Assembly (NCBI GenBank): GCA_002104905.1
Contig: MCFE01000557.1
Location: forward strand, 1 to 58,372
Direction: 5' to 3'
Source: Basidiobolus meristosporus CBS 931.73
Taxonomy: Eukaryota; Basidiobolomycota; Basidiobolomycetes; Basidiobolales; Basidiobolaceae
Length of the DNA: 58,372 bases
Shown here: one piece after another, positions 1 through 10,410 of the stretch
Numbering within the stretch: position 1 is the first letter of the stretch
How the letters are laid out: each line of letters begins with the position of its first letter
Notes under the pieces: generated by a model
What the model was told of the DNA's origin: nothing
Database searches by the model: none
Seen by the model: only the letters and a program-made list of their open reading frames with translations
Position numbers and translations under genes: made by a program

Positions 1-544
1 TTCGTAGTCCTCGTACTTGGAGTCGGCGACGACCTCCCCAAGAAGCTCGACGAAGTAAGGCCTGCGAGCATCGCTGCGTTAGTACAAGTTCACGGCACGC
101 GCCTGTTCGAGATACAAAAACACTAACAAATCTTCACGGAGGAATTCGGCGGAGTATACGAGGCTTTCACGACCAAGGCTGGTGGTCAAGAAGGCACCTT
201 GAAGTTCAGCCTCGCGGGTGATACGCAAAGCAGAGCGTTTGTTGGTGTTCTGTGTGGTTCGTATGGTTAGGTAAGCAAGGGGGAGAGCCAAAAGCAGGCA
301 AATATGTGGGGCGTACCTTGAAGGCGAAGTTCTTCAAATGGTGGGCGACACCGAGGTTGGATGAGCTCTCGCTACGACTACCTGCACCAACAACGACAGA
401 CAAGGAGGCAACTGGGGATTGTTCAGGGAGGGTGGCAACACGAATGCCGTTAGAGGTGGCAGTGGAGACAGCAGAATAGCTGGCCTTTTGGATTAAAGGG
501 AGGACAGCAGAGGCGGTCTTTTTGGTGATGGCACTTTGAATCAT
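1..544 (-). CDS. QCR2: Ubiquinol-cytochrome c reductase core protein 2, 5' part
   Basis: Encodes the N-terminal part of a core (processing-peptidase-like) subunit of mitochondrial respiratory complex III, located on the matrix side of the inner membrane. Three exons are readable: 317-544, 128-249 and 1-73. The start at 544 gives MIQSAITKK, a basic and hydroxylated mitochondrial presequence. It is followed by the M16-family core: VASLSVVVGAGSRSES, then NLGVAHHLKNFAFK across intron 1, then ALRITREAELQGAF and YSAEFLREDF. The third exon reads DARRPYFVELLGEVV and runs off the window edge. There is no HxxEH zinc site in the visible part, as expected for core 2 rather than the processing peptidase beta subunit. 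Intron 2 has a textbook TACTAAC branch site. MPP-alpha is the main alternative. Confidence 0.85.
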
Positions 545-1770
545 TGTACAGAGCAAACTAGTTAGAGGAAGGAAGAAGACACCTCAGGGAGAACAAGCTA
601 AGATGGCAAATTTGGCTATTCTACTTGGTATTGAATTTTTTCTGAGCGATTGTATCCAGCACCGCAAACCTTGCACTTCACCCGGAGGAATCACGTGAAC
701 CACACGTTGAGAGGTTGACATTACCCCACACAATTTTCCTCACCCCAAATTGCTGAACTGCTGTCAATCTTGCTTTTTCCCCTGCAAACACTCACCAGCA
801 CGAAACTCGGGAGGGTGGAGAATTGGGGTGATCCGCGCTGATTTGAAGAGCGGGAGTGGGGACCCCAAGATGCGAACACCTTGAGCATCACTCGCCTACG
901 CCGATTGCATAAGTTATCCCAACAACTGAGGTGAGCTGACTAAGTTTAAATAGACGACTATGCTGACTAAATATAATCACGTAATCCATAACTTTATCCA
1001 ACAATACGCCAGTTGAAGGAGTCGGCATAAAGTAGCCAGCGAACAGCAGTATATGGTCTCATGAAGGACGCCCACCCAGGCCAATCAACACCCAACTCAT
1101 ACGCCGAATGTTGAAGGAACTAATAAAAGAGGAATCCCGTCAAACCACTTACATATCCAGCAATATCACCCTGGTTACGTATCAAGCAATATCACTCTGG
1201 ATACGTATAGAGCAATATAGCAATTGCAACATGGCCATATGAGATATCGACCCACCCATTTCGAATCGGGATTAAAGTTGCTGACATCTCGACTAATTTA
1301 AGCTTAATCGTTCTGGAAGCCGGGCCAAGCAGGCTACGCTGTCTACACCAGCTGCCTGGCTTAATCTAGAATGCTGTATGTGGAATGTTTTGTGGTGCGG
1401 AAGGGACGCCCAGTAGCTCATATCCTTTGGGCCAGGTCGGAGCACGTTGCAGATCGCATCAGCTCAATCGCCCCAATGGGAGAATGTTTATCAGCCTCAT
1501 TGGGTTTTAACAGAAATGGCAATTAATCAACCTAAAGTTTGGTAGGAGGGAGCAGCAATATATCGCCACAATAGCAATCAACTTATTCGTGAACGCCTGC
1601 TAATTAAGTCCAAACCTAGCAGGCCCAATGCATCTGTCATGACCAAACGGTATCCGTACCTCGATGATAGGGTGGACTGGGTGATTCACAAATAGCAGCC
1701 AATCAACCAGCGTCTGCAAGCTGCTTATAAGTGACAGCCTGATGGCACCCACTCCACAGTTTCCTCATAT
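545..1770. other. Intergenic region between QCR2 and UGDH
   Basis: No convincing gene is seen. It should hold the divergent promoters of QCR2 (left) and UDP-glucose dehydrogenase (right). Around 1160-1225 a ~25-bp unit containing 'agcaatatcac' and 'tacgtat' is repeated imperfectly two to three times. A TATA-like 'cttataag' lies near 1724-1731, about 55 bp before the preferred dehydrogenase start. Confidence 0.5.
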
Positions 1771-3180
1771 TTGCTACGTAATACCATGGTTGTTGTAAAG
1801 AAGATTTGCTGTATTGGTGCTGGCTACGTTGGTGGTCCCACATGTGCAGTCATTGCCCTGAAGTGCCCCGAAATCCAAGTCACCATTGTTGACGTCAATC
1901 CCAGCCGTATCGACGCCTGGAACTCCGACAAGCTCCCAATCTACGAGCCAGGCCTTGACGAGGTCGTCCAGGCCGCCCGCGGCAGAAACCTCTTCTTCTC
2001 CACCGAGGTGGACAAGGCCATCCAAGAGGCCGATCTTATCTTCGTGTCGGTGAACACTCCCACCAAGAAGTCTGGTATGGGTGCCGGGTTTGCCGCCGAC
2101 CTGGCCTACATCGAAACTGCCACCAGACGTATCGCTACCGTCGCCAACAGCTCGAAAATCGTTGTCGAGAAGTCCACGGTCCCTTGTCGCACTGCACAGA
2201 GCATGCGCACCATCCTGGAAGCCAACTCTCGGGACGGAATTAGATTCGACATCCTCTCCAACCCCGAATTCCTTGCTGAAGGCACAGCAATCGACGATCT
2301 CTTCAACCCTGACCGTGTCTTGATTGGTTCCCTTCAGACACCCGAGGGCCGGGAGGCTCAGCAAGCATTGGTCGATGTCTATACTCACTGGGTTCCCACC
2401 GACAGAGTGATCACCACCAACCTCTGGTCCTCCGAGCTGACCAAATTAGCCGCCAACGCCCTTCTAGCCCAGCGTATTTCAAGCATCAATGCGCTCAGCG
2501 CAGTATGCGAGGCGACTGGCGCGGACGTCGACGAGGTGGCGAGAGCTTGCGGTAAGGACTCGCGTATCGGACCCAAGTTCCTGAAGGCCAGTGTTGGGTT
2601 TGGCGGTAGCTGCTTCCAAAAGGACATCCTCAACCTGGTCTACCTGTGCCAGCAATTCCATCTGGACGAGGTTGCCGACTACTGGCACCAGGTTGTTGTG
2701 ATGAATGAATATCAAAAGAAGCGATTCGCCACCCGAGTGATCAAGTCCCTCTTCAACACCATCACCAACAAGAAGATTGCCATCCTGGGCTTCGCATTCA
2801 AGAAGGACACCGGAGATACCCGTGAGTCCGCGGCCATCACATTGATCAAGGATTTCATCCAAGAGAATGCCAATATCAGCATCTACGATCCCAAGGTTGA
2901 GCACTCACAGATCTGGATGGATTTAACCGAGCCTGGGGTTCATTCCAACGAAGACCAGGTGAAGAAGCAAGTCACAATCTGCCCTAGCGCCTACGAGGCA
3001 GCCCAGGATTGCGATGCTGTGGTCGTCTGCACCGAATGGGATGAGTTCAAGGTGCTTGATTGGCAACAAATCTACAATGGAATGCACAAGCCAGCATTCG
3101 TGTTTGATGGGCGCTTGATGTTGGACGCCCCCAAATTGCGCGAGATCGGCTTTAAGGTTGAGGTCATTGGCAAGCCCTAA
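1771..3180 (+). CDS. UGDH: UDP-glucose 6-dehydrogenase
   Basis: Oxidises UDP-glucose to UDP-glucuronate with two NAD+, supplying uronic-acid precursors for cell-wall and capsular polysaccharides in the cytosol. The single-exon ORF of 469 codons has the family's usual length. The N-terminal Rossmann motif is [15 protein letters not shown]. The sugar-binding region [20 protein letters not shown] follows in mid-protein. The catalytic cysteine lies in [15 protein letters not shown], and the C-terminal UDP-binding domain contains [16 protein letters not shown]. The first ATG is at 1771 (MLRNTM); the second at 1786 ([11 protein letters not shown]) matches the usual family start better. Polyadenylation-like 'aaataaat' sits about 35 bp after the stop. 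A minisatellite follows downstream. Confidence 0.96.
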   Translation: MLRNTMVVVKKICCIGAGYVGGPTCAVIALKCPEIQVTIVDVNPSRIDAWNSDKLPIYEPGLDEVVQAARGRNLFFSTEVDKAIQEADLIFVSVNTPTKKSGMGAGFAADLAYIETATRRIATVANSSKIVVEKSTVPCRTAQSMRTILEANSRDGIRFDILSNPEFLAEGTAIDDLFNPDRVLIGSLQTPEGREAQQALVDVYTHWVPTDRVITTNLWSSELTKLAANALLAQRISSINALSAVCEATGADVDEVARACGKDSRIGPKFLKASVGFGGSCFQKDILNLVYLCQQFHLDEVADYWHQVVVMNEYQKKRFATRVIKSLFNTITNKKIAILGFAFKKDTGDTRESAAITLIKDFIQENANISIYDPKVEHSQIWMDLTEPGVHSNEDQVKKQVTICPSAYEAAQDCDAVVVCTEWDEFKVLDWQQIYNGMHKPAFVFDGRLMLDAPKLREIGFKVEVIGKP

Positions 3181-3292
3181 TAGAATCGCCTATTGTAATA
3201 TCATTAATCTTCCGTAAATAAATCGAACTTGAACAAGCATATTGTAATCCCATGAATTGAACATGAAAATGGTTAACCGCCGTTAATCGCAT

Positions 3293-3408
3293 CGATTTGC
3301 TAGGCGATTGCTAGACGATTGCTAGCGATTTGCTAGACGATTTGCTAGACGATTGCTAGACGATTGCTAGACGATTTGCTAGACGATTTGCTAGGCGATT
3401 TGCTAGGG
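3293..3408. repeat. Minisatellite of 11-12 bp units
   Basis: About ten tandem copies of gattgctagac / gatttgctagac alternate in length between 11 and 12 bp, with occasional 'ggc' for 'gac'. The array begins ~110 bp after the UGDH stop and ends ~250 bp before the eIF3g start. Confidence 0.9.
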
Positions 3409-3657
3409 TGTCAGCGGCGGGTGAAAGAATTCAGGGTTAGGGAACTGAGATTGGAAGAAAAAAAAAGCAAAAAAAATTGAACCGTAAACCAGATGAGTAT
3501 ACTGGGCAGAAATTTTCCTGACGTGCGACCACACTCTCGGGATAACTCCTTCAGCTCCTTGTGTTCTCGATTTTTTTAAGGAATCCTCCAGTGTTTCTTC
3601 TCCAACACACCAACATATCTGTATTATTTTTAATCTGCTTCGGAATTTTCCTTAATC

Positions 3658-4839
3658 ATGGCTGTTACTACTGAAACCAAAGCCAGCTGGGCTGATGAAG
3701 TCGGTGAAGAATTAGATAACGAATTCAACGACGATGGAATTAAAACTGTGGTCGACATCCAAGTTCGCGAGGATGGAAAGAAAGTCAAAGTAAGATCTCT
3801 TCCAGGCCCTGCTTTCCTTTTATGCAGAGGCTTGCCAACCTTTGCACCCGGACAAATGCTCACCTGGATACCTAGGTTACCCGTAAAATTCAAAAGAAGC
3901 TCGTCACTGAAAGAGTCAACCACGTTGTAGCTGAGAGAAAGGTTTGTCGATATATGCCTATATCCCATATTTGTCACAGCTGTACTTACCAACACCACTA
4001 TAGAAATGGGCCAAATTCGGCCAAGAGAAGGGTAACAAGCCTGGCCCTGACATGAGCACCACTACTGTTGGTGAACAAATCTTCTTGAGACTGTCGTCCA
4101 ACAGCCAGGTATTTTCGACCATTGATTTCGCTCGACAAATCGACACTCACCTCTTTACTTTCCTCAGAATGTCGAGTCCGAGGACCCTGATAGCAAACTC
4201 AAAGAACAACTTAAGGGCAAGAAGATTCTCTGCAGAATTTGTAAGGGTGATCACTTCACCCTCAAGTGTCCTTACAAGGATACCCTCAAACCTCTCGACG
4301 AGCTCACCAGTGCTCTCAACGAGAGCAAGCCCGCCGCTGCCGAAGCAGCTGCCGCCGAGTCTGGCACCTCTGGAAGATATGTTCCTCCCGCCCTTCGTGC
4401 CAAGATGGCTGGTGGCTCTGGTGCTACCGGTAGTGACGATAGAGAAAGAAGAGGCAAGTGTGCTCACTATTTGGAGTATGAAAGAAATAGCAGCTAACCT
4501 GATTCTAACTCTGTAATAGATGATACACCAACATTGCGTGTTACCAACTTGTCTGAAGATACACATGAGAGTGATATCTATGACCTCTTCCGTCCCTTCG
4601 GTCATATCGCCCGTGTCTACCTTGCTAGAGATCGTGAAACCAACATCTGTAAGGGCTTTGCCTTCGTCAGTTTCGCTGATCGTGAAGATGCTGCTCGTGC
4701 CATTGAGGGAGTTGATGGCCATGGATTCGATAACCTTATCCTTCATGTCGAATGGGCTAAGTAAGTTGAACCTGAATATTGTTCCACCTTCAATTTCACT
4801 AATGTATGTTCTCGATGATTGTCTAGGTCCTCCAAATAA
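3658..4839 (+). CDS. TIF35: Translation initiation factor eIF3 subunit g
   Basis: RNA-binding subunit of eIF3, which acts in 40S scanning and reinitiation. Six exons give 280 residues, similar to yeast Tif35: 3658-3789, 3876-3941, 4004-4108, 4168-4453, 4520-4760 and 4827-4839. The N-terminus [18 protein letters not shown] is typical. A CCHC-type knuckle [16 protein letters not shown] comes next, then an Ala/Gly/Ser linker. A C-terminal RRM starts [15 protein letters not shown] and includes the RNP1-like KGFAFVSF. The protein ends HVEWAKSSK. The fourth intron (4454-4519) begins GC rather than GT, in a strong AG|GCAAGT context, and this splice keeps the reading frame into the RRM. Confidence 0.95.
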
Positions 4840-5894
4840 ATTCTGAAATCTCTACTAACATAGAAATACCGAAGTTCTTCAAATTTGCATTTGTATTTGG
4901 GCTGTATACCAACATTTGGCAATAAAAACATTGTAGAAATATTAAACTGTTGTGCACCGTCACTTAACATTACACCGTCAAATTAACGTTAGTGTGCTCA
5001 TGAACTATTGGAGCTATAGTCATTACACATGACAGTTTGAGCTAGAACACTTTTGGATTTGTTTGAAAATGGAACAGTAAAAATATGTTTAAAGTTTTTA
5101 TTAATTTGTTTTGTTCAATATGTACACATCCGGCTGAAAAACTTGGAAACCTGAAATAATATACGTGTTAGTGAATGTGTAGATATTGAGGTATTGAGGG
5201 ATTCATAAGGAACTTTCAGAATATAACATTCATCTCATTATATTTCGAAATGAGCTGGGTTTAATAGCAAAATAGTTTCATCACGTAAAGTGTGAGGGGG
5301 GCTGAGTTTGAATATTAAACTGTTCACTTACCAAGATAGCGGAGAAGAGTGATGTCAGATGAACAACTGATGCGCTATTTGTATTGTCAGCTGGATTGCT
5401 TCGACATGGGTGAAAAAATAATTCAAGGATGTGCAGGACAAGGGTCCTGATCATAAGCAAGGGGCCGTAGCTGGTTGAGAAAACAAAGTTCAGATTCTAG
5501 AAAATTCGATTGCTTCGTCTAATTCAATAAGAATATAATTGCTATATAGTTATTCAATTTATAAAGTTCAACAAGAACTCGCATATGGCGTAGCAGTAAT
5601 GAATCCATATGACATTCATTCGGTCAAGGTTCGAATCCTTGATGCGAGTTAAATTTCGAGCGATGACTATAACCTTCATGCACCACTCTCAGACCCTCGG
5701 GTCGGTGATGATAAAACGAACCTTAGAATCAACCTGTATGAGCTCGAAATCCACACATCCCCATCATTTTTATTTCCTAACCACCCTGGTTGTTTACATT
5801 TTGGGGGGGGGGAGGTAAACAGCCGGATCCAGCCAAATCGCCCGATGTTCACGGCGACCGACGGAGCCCCCTTGGTTGCCTCGTGCTCGCGGAG
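4840..5894. other. Intergenic region after eIF3g
   Basis: AT-rich, with polyadenylation-like 'caataaaaac' at about 4919. No protein-coding gene is recognised. It contains the tRNA-like sequence at 5575-5650 and a G10 run at about 5804-5813. The right end is the APC11 promoter region. Confidence 0.45.
5575..5650 (+). tRNA. tRNA-like sequence, probably a pseudogene
   Basis: An 8-bp acceptor-like stem (aactcgca / tgcgagtt) encloses ~60 nt. A perfect T arm, caagg-ttcgaat-ccttg, is correctly placed beside the 3' strand. The total length is normal for a tRNA. The D stem is poor, and the best anticodon hairpin (tgaat / attca) has a 9-nt loop without a convincing anticodon. I therefore read it as a decayed tRNA or a tRNA-derived element, not a confident functional tRNA. 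Confidence 0.35.
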
Positions 5895-6410
5895 ATGAAA
5901 GTGAAGATACAAAGTATGTCCGGACTTTTGTCGACTTCCCCTTTTGTGGCGTACACTCACGCAGTTGTTTAGGGTAAAGTTCAGCCGTCTACCGGAGACG
6001 AGTAAGAGACCTCCCGGTTAACCCCCTTTTCCCCTTGCAGTTGGAAACCAGTCGCCTTCTGGCGCTGGGATGTTCACGAGGACGATGTGTGTGGCATTTG
6101 TCGAGTTGCGTTCGACGGCTGCTGCCCAAGTTGCAAAACCCCTGGGGACGACTGTCCCTTGAGTAGGTGCTTTCCAAGAACTGTTCACACTGGAGCCGCC
6201 TGCTGAACTCGGTCGTTTATTTCTAGTTTGGGGGAAATGTTCCCACTGCTTTCACATGCACTGCCTGCTGAAATGGCTCGAAACGGAGAGCTCCCAACAG
6301 CAATGTCCTATGGATAGAAGACCTTGGGGTAAGCCGGGAATTCCCGCCCACCTGACCCATCCCCACCCGTTCTAACTCCACCCGCTTGTCCCTTAGAAAC
6401 CGCCACCTAA
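5895..6410 (+). CDS. APC11: Anaphase-promoting complex RING-H2 subunit APC11
   Basis: Catalytic RING subunit of the APC/C ubiquitin ligase, which recruits E2 enzymes to drive mitotic exit. Exons: about 5895-5913, 6041-6162, 6227-6328 and 6397-6410. The start MKVKIQ is diagnostic. The rest reads WKPVAFWRWDVHEDD, VCGICRVAFDGCCPSC, PGDDCPL, IWGKCSHCFHMHCLLKWL and QQCPMDRRPW. The final RING pair is CPMD, with Asp at the last zinc-ligand position; RBX1 has Asp there too, so it is not necessarily a defect. The consensus first donor (gtatgt) leaves the frame one base short at the second exon. A weaker donor four bases downstream (gtccgg) restores it. Confidence 0.88.
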
Positions 6411-6782
6411 GCCCCCCCCCCGCCCCCAGATTCCTGCTGAGCTCGACGTTGTACTCCTAGTGCTTGTAAAAATAAGGCCACATACAAATCGCCATCTGTA
6501 ATGGAAAAAAAGTATCCAGATACACCACACATCACATATCTCCTACCACTCACCCACTCACCACCACTCACCCACCACTCACCCACCACTCGCTTCGATC
6601 TCCATATTGATGGCAAATAAAAAAATTCATCGACTCCCTGATGACCCACCACTCGGCTGAGCCAATGGGTGTCAGAGGTGATAAGATGCCTGGAATTCAA
6701 TCGTATCCATTTGGACAACATTGTCAGCGTTGGTTGAAAGTGACCTTTCCAAGGTTTATCTCTAATAGGCCGTGGAGCGAGC
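6411..6782. other. Intergenic region with CA-rich short tandem repeat
   Basis: Starts with a C-rich run directly after the APC11 stop (about 6412-6427). At about 6546-6593 a ~10-bp 'caccactcac' unit is repeated. No gene is seen. The right end is the CARM1 promoter region. Confidence 0.5.
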
Positions 6783-8369
6783 ATGTCAGAGCAAAACGAG
6801 AACCCACCCGTGGAGCAGCGCGATCCAGCATACTTCCAATACTATGGGATGCTGACCCACCAGGTAACCTTGCCCGTTCCCTCCTACCTGCATCGACTGG
6901 CCCGTTTCATCCTAACCGCGAGCTCTCCATGCACTTTCAACACAGCAAAATATGCTTCAGGACGTGGTGCGTACCAGCACTTACCGAAACGCCATCCTCA
7001 ACAACAGTGCTCTGTTCAAGGATAGATTGGTGTTGGACGTCGGGGCAGGTTCGTTGTTCTCTTCACCCTCCGGCTCGGACCCTAACTAACCCAGGCTCCC
7101 AACCCTCACCAAGGCTCCGGGATCCTCTCGTACTTTGCCGCCCAAGCCGGGGCCAAAGTTTACGCCGTGGAGGCGTCCGGGATGGCGGAGAAGATGCAGA
7201 AGATCGTGGACGAAGCCAACAAGGAGGACGGCACCGGAAAGAACGCCTGGATGAAAGACAGAATCCAAGTGATCCAAGGTAACCAGAGCTGCGAGTAGTT
7301 ACCACTCACTTCCCCCTTCCACTTGATTCACCCGGCCATTCGCTCATCCAACCTTTCCCTGAAGACAAGATCGAAAGCCCCGACTTGCCAGTGCCACAGG
7401 TCGACACCTTGATATCGGAGCCGATCGGGGTTTTGTTGGTGCACGAGAGAATGTTGGAGTCCTTTGTGTATGCCAGAGGTACCGAACCTATATATGTGGT
7501 GGTGACCTTCAGTGGACCAACCTGCTTACTGGCTCTTGAATCTAGACAAATATCTTAAGGCAGGCGGGGCGATCCTTCCCTCTCAAGGGTCCATCGAGCT
7601 GGCGCCGTTCACCGACTTCGCTCTGTGGAACGAGACGATGGGCAAAGTAAGATTCTGGCAGCACTCGAATTTCTACGGGGTCGACTTGAGGCCGCTTCAG
7701 GAGGATGCCAGGGATGAGATGTTCGGCATGCCCGTGGTTGGCCACTTCGACCCCAAGTCTCTGATGGCAATGCCCACCCCAGGCGGATTCAACGTCGACT
7801 TCTACACCATCACCCTGGCGCAACTGCGGGAGTTTACAATCCCCATCTACTGGCAGGTCAAGTACACCGGCATCATGCATGGTATCGCCGGCTGGTTCGA
7901 CCTGTCATTCATCCCTCCCGTTGGCACCCTCAACCCAGTCAACATAGACATGTCCACCGGGCCAGCGGCCGAGAGAACCCACTGGCAACAGGTGCGTTTC
8001 CTGTTCAAGGAGCCCCTCGCGGTTAACTCGAACCAGGTGGTCAAGGGCTGGATGAAGTGCGTGGTGAACGAGATGCGAAGCTACTACGTCAGTGCGCACG
8101 TCGCGCTGTGCGACGAGGGCTCCAACATCACCCCGGAGACCATCGAGTTAATCCCCAGCTCCCTCCGAAGATCCGGCAAGTGGAACCTCCACGAGCAAAC
8201 CTACAACTACAGCTACATGCCCGAGTACGCGGCCAGCCAGGACATCTTCCGACCGGAGAGTAACTTCCTCTACGAGCCAGAGAACGAGTTCGTCAAACTA
8301 GATGTGGACCAGATCCCGGAGGAGATCATGACCTTGGCTGAAGGCGTGGAGCTTCCCAACCTCAACTAA
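6783..8369 (+). CDS. CARM1: Type I arginine methyltransferase, CARM1/PRMT4-like
   Basis: Transfers methyl groups from S-adenosylmethionine to arginine as asymmetric dimethylarginine. In animals CARM1 modifies histone H3 and splicing or coactivator proteins. Five exons give 428 residues: 6783-6863, 6946-7048, 7114-7278, 7365-7478 and 7546-8369. The N-terminal [17 protein letters not shown] matches the CARM1 YFQFYG signature rather than PRMT1. SAM motif I is [17 protein letters not shown], and the double-E loop is [16 protein letters not shown]. The THW loop is [10 protein letters not shown]. Histidine-containing LHSGLVHG-like sequence appears as [12 protein letters not shown]. The animal C-terminal activation domain is absent. 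PRMT4 is rare in Dikarya, which supports an early-diverging fungus. Confidence 0.9.
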
Positions 8370-8536
8370 GGCGCATTCGTTTATTTAGAACTACCCAACT
8401 ACTCCCCAACTACTTATAAACTTCTGATTACCAACAAGTGTTGAATGAATTAATGATGGTGGAGGTGATGAAAGGGAATGAGACGCGGATGATATGAAAA
8501 TGTACAAAAGAAATAAATCGAGCGGTGGTTGGCTCT

Positions 8537-9948
8537 CTACTTGGTTCTTGTGACAACTTTATGCGCCAATTGGATCAGAGCCTCCCGGGCTTGGGAAGGG
8601 GGCAGCTGCTGAACTGCGTTGATTGCCTTTTGGCAATAGGACTCGGCCAGCTTGCGAGTCTGCACAATTCCATTACTACGCCATACTAGGTCGTACGCCT
8701 ACAAATATGTGTTAGAGTGCGACCTGAGGGGGCGGGGCTGCGAAGGAGCGTACCTGTTCAATATCCCCTTTGGTAGAGAACTTCCGCTTGATCAGCTGGC
8801 CAAGTTCGGGGAACTCTTCCCAGGCAAAAAGCACTGGTGCGGTGGCCAAGCCAAGCTTCAAGTCGGCTCCAACGGGCTTTCCAAATTCGTCAGCGCTTGT
8901 GGTGTAGTCCAGCATGTCATCGACCAACTAGCAGAATGTGTGCATTTAGATACATTACCCCCACATTCCATCGGTGCGCGCACTTACCTGAAATGCCAAG
9001 CCCAGGTCTTTCCCAAAAGAGTAGGCCAGTTCGGCAACGGGCTTGGTACTTCCACCAAGGATGGCGGCAGCTTTGCAACTGTTGGCAATCAAGCTTGCGG
9101 TCTTCAAGTACGTTTTTCCATATAGTGCTCGAAGGTGGACAACTCAGGTCGTTCGTGGTCGTTTTGTTTGGTGTTTTTGAGTTGCTTCAACTCACCATCC
9201 ACAAGATCCTCCATGACAGTGGCCAAAAGCTCAGTCACCTCGGGATTTCTCAGACGGGCTAGGGCGATGGATGAGCGAGCCAAGATAAAGTCGCCCGCTA
9301 GTACGGCTGACCTGTTGCCAAAGGTGGCATTGGTGGAGGGAGCGCCACGACGAGTTGGGGAGTCGTCAACGACATCGTCATGAACCAACGATGTTGTGTG
9401 TATCATCTCAACGATTTCAGATAAACGACGCTGGGTGGGCAAAATGGTGCAACCTTCGGCATCTACGGTGCAGTGATAGAAGTCAGCGTCGTCAGCTCTG
9501 ATCCAGGAAGCATTGTTGGAGCACAGCTTAGTATCCATCATTTCATAAGTGTTGTATGATTCGGAGGCGGGATTCTTCGGAGCCAAGCTGGTAGCTTGTG
9601 ATATTAATAATACCAGTAGCGGGCGAATATGCTTACCAGGCTGTTCAAAATAGTATTTACTAATGTCATAGAGTCTTTTATCCTTGGTGTTTAGCAGGCC
9701 GTTGATGTTCGGTGTGATTTCGGAAATATTCTTTCCAAGTAAACTCCTGTGATCGATTTTGACTGTGGGTTCGTATTGCACTAATGGCTGTGCTTCTAGC
9801 ACGGCCTGAGTCCAGTTGCTTGCTTTACCGGTAAATTGGGCTGGTGTCGGTCTTGGGCGAGCAGAAGACATGGACACGCCACTGCGAACTCCAAGCGAAG
9901 TGCTGAAACGGCGCAGAGTGTTCCTGGTAATGCAAGTCGTGGTTGCCA
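8537..9948 (-). pseudogene. COQ1: Mitochondrial trans-polyprenyl diphosphate synthase, one-base frameshift
   Basis: Makes the long polyprenyl tail of ubiquinone in mitochondria. The N-terminus MATTTCITRNTLRRFSTS is a presequence; an upstream in-frame ATG also exists at 9973. The first aspartate-rich motif lies in LVHDDVVDDSPTRRG and the second in LAFQLVDDMLDYT. Exons: 8988-9948, 8754-8927 and 8537-8698, the last ending HKVVTRTK. At 9112-9116 a run of five A (sense strand) breaks the frame. The protein reads FEHYMEK before it and TYLKTASLIANSCKAA after it, and one more A would join them. All motifs are intact on both sides, so a sequencing or assembly error in an essential gene is more likely than real decay. 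An ~25-residue insert near YNTYEMMDTK precedes LPTQRRL and could hide an unspliced intron. Confidence 0.85.
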
Positions 9949-10410
9949 TCTTGAATGGGGAGAAATACACCATAGTTAAGTGGATAGCAAAGTAGAATGG
10001 ACCAGCGATAAGGAATGGGTAGTCTCTATATTAGCGAGTGTAGGAGAAGCACATAAAACTCTAGTCGAAGGAACTTCAATTATCACACTGGGACACGTTA
10101 ACTCGCACGAGTGGGTATGTAAATAGTAGAGCAGGAGCGAGTGCTATGCGAAATTCAATCACAACCAGAGAAATTTTTCTTTTGGTGATATGGATTCCTA
10201 TATAAGGTACAAAGACATGCCTTAAAGTTGTACCGAAAACGATTGGAGCAGTGTGCCGAAACGAAGAACGCCTACTGGTTCGTGATTATGCTAAGCTCAC
10301 TGGGGTATCGAGTGGGGAAGGGATCCAAACCAACTTAATTTAAGAGCATTCTTCACGGCTTGGCTGATTTCAGGATTATGTAAACATTCATGTGAAATGA
10401 ATGATGATGT
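9949..10410. other. Intergenic region between COQ1 and the PHO13-like gene
   Basis: No gene is seen. It contains the COQ1 promoter and the 3' region of the PHO13-like gene. A TATA-like 'cctatataagg' lies near 10197. Confidence 0.4.

Noticed and set aside
1774-2904. Long minus-strand reading frames opposite UGDH
   Set aside because: They are antisense shadows of a strongly conserved, codon-biased gene and match no family.
5609-5972. Short plus-strand frames before APC11
   Set aside because: No family match; one of them is just the APC11 first exon read through its intron.
6150-6410. Loss of a zinc ligand in APC11 (CPMD)
   Set aside because: Asp at this RING position also occurs in RBX1, so it is not evidence of inactivation.
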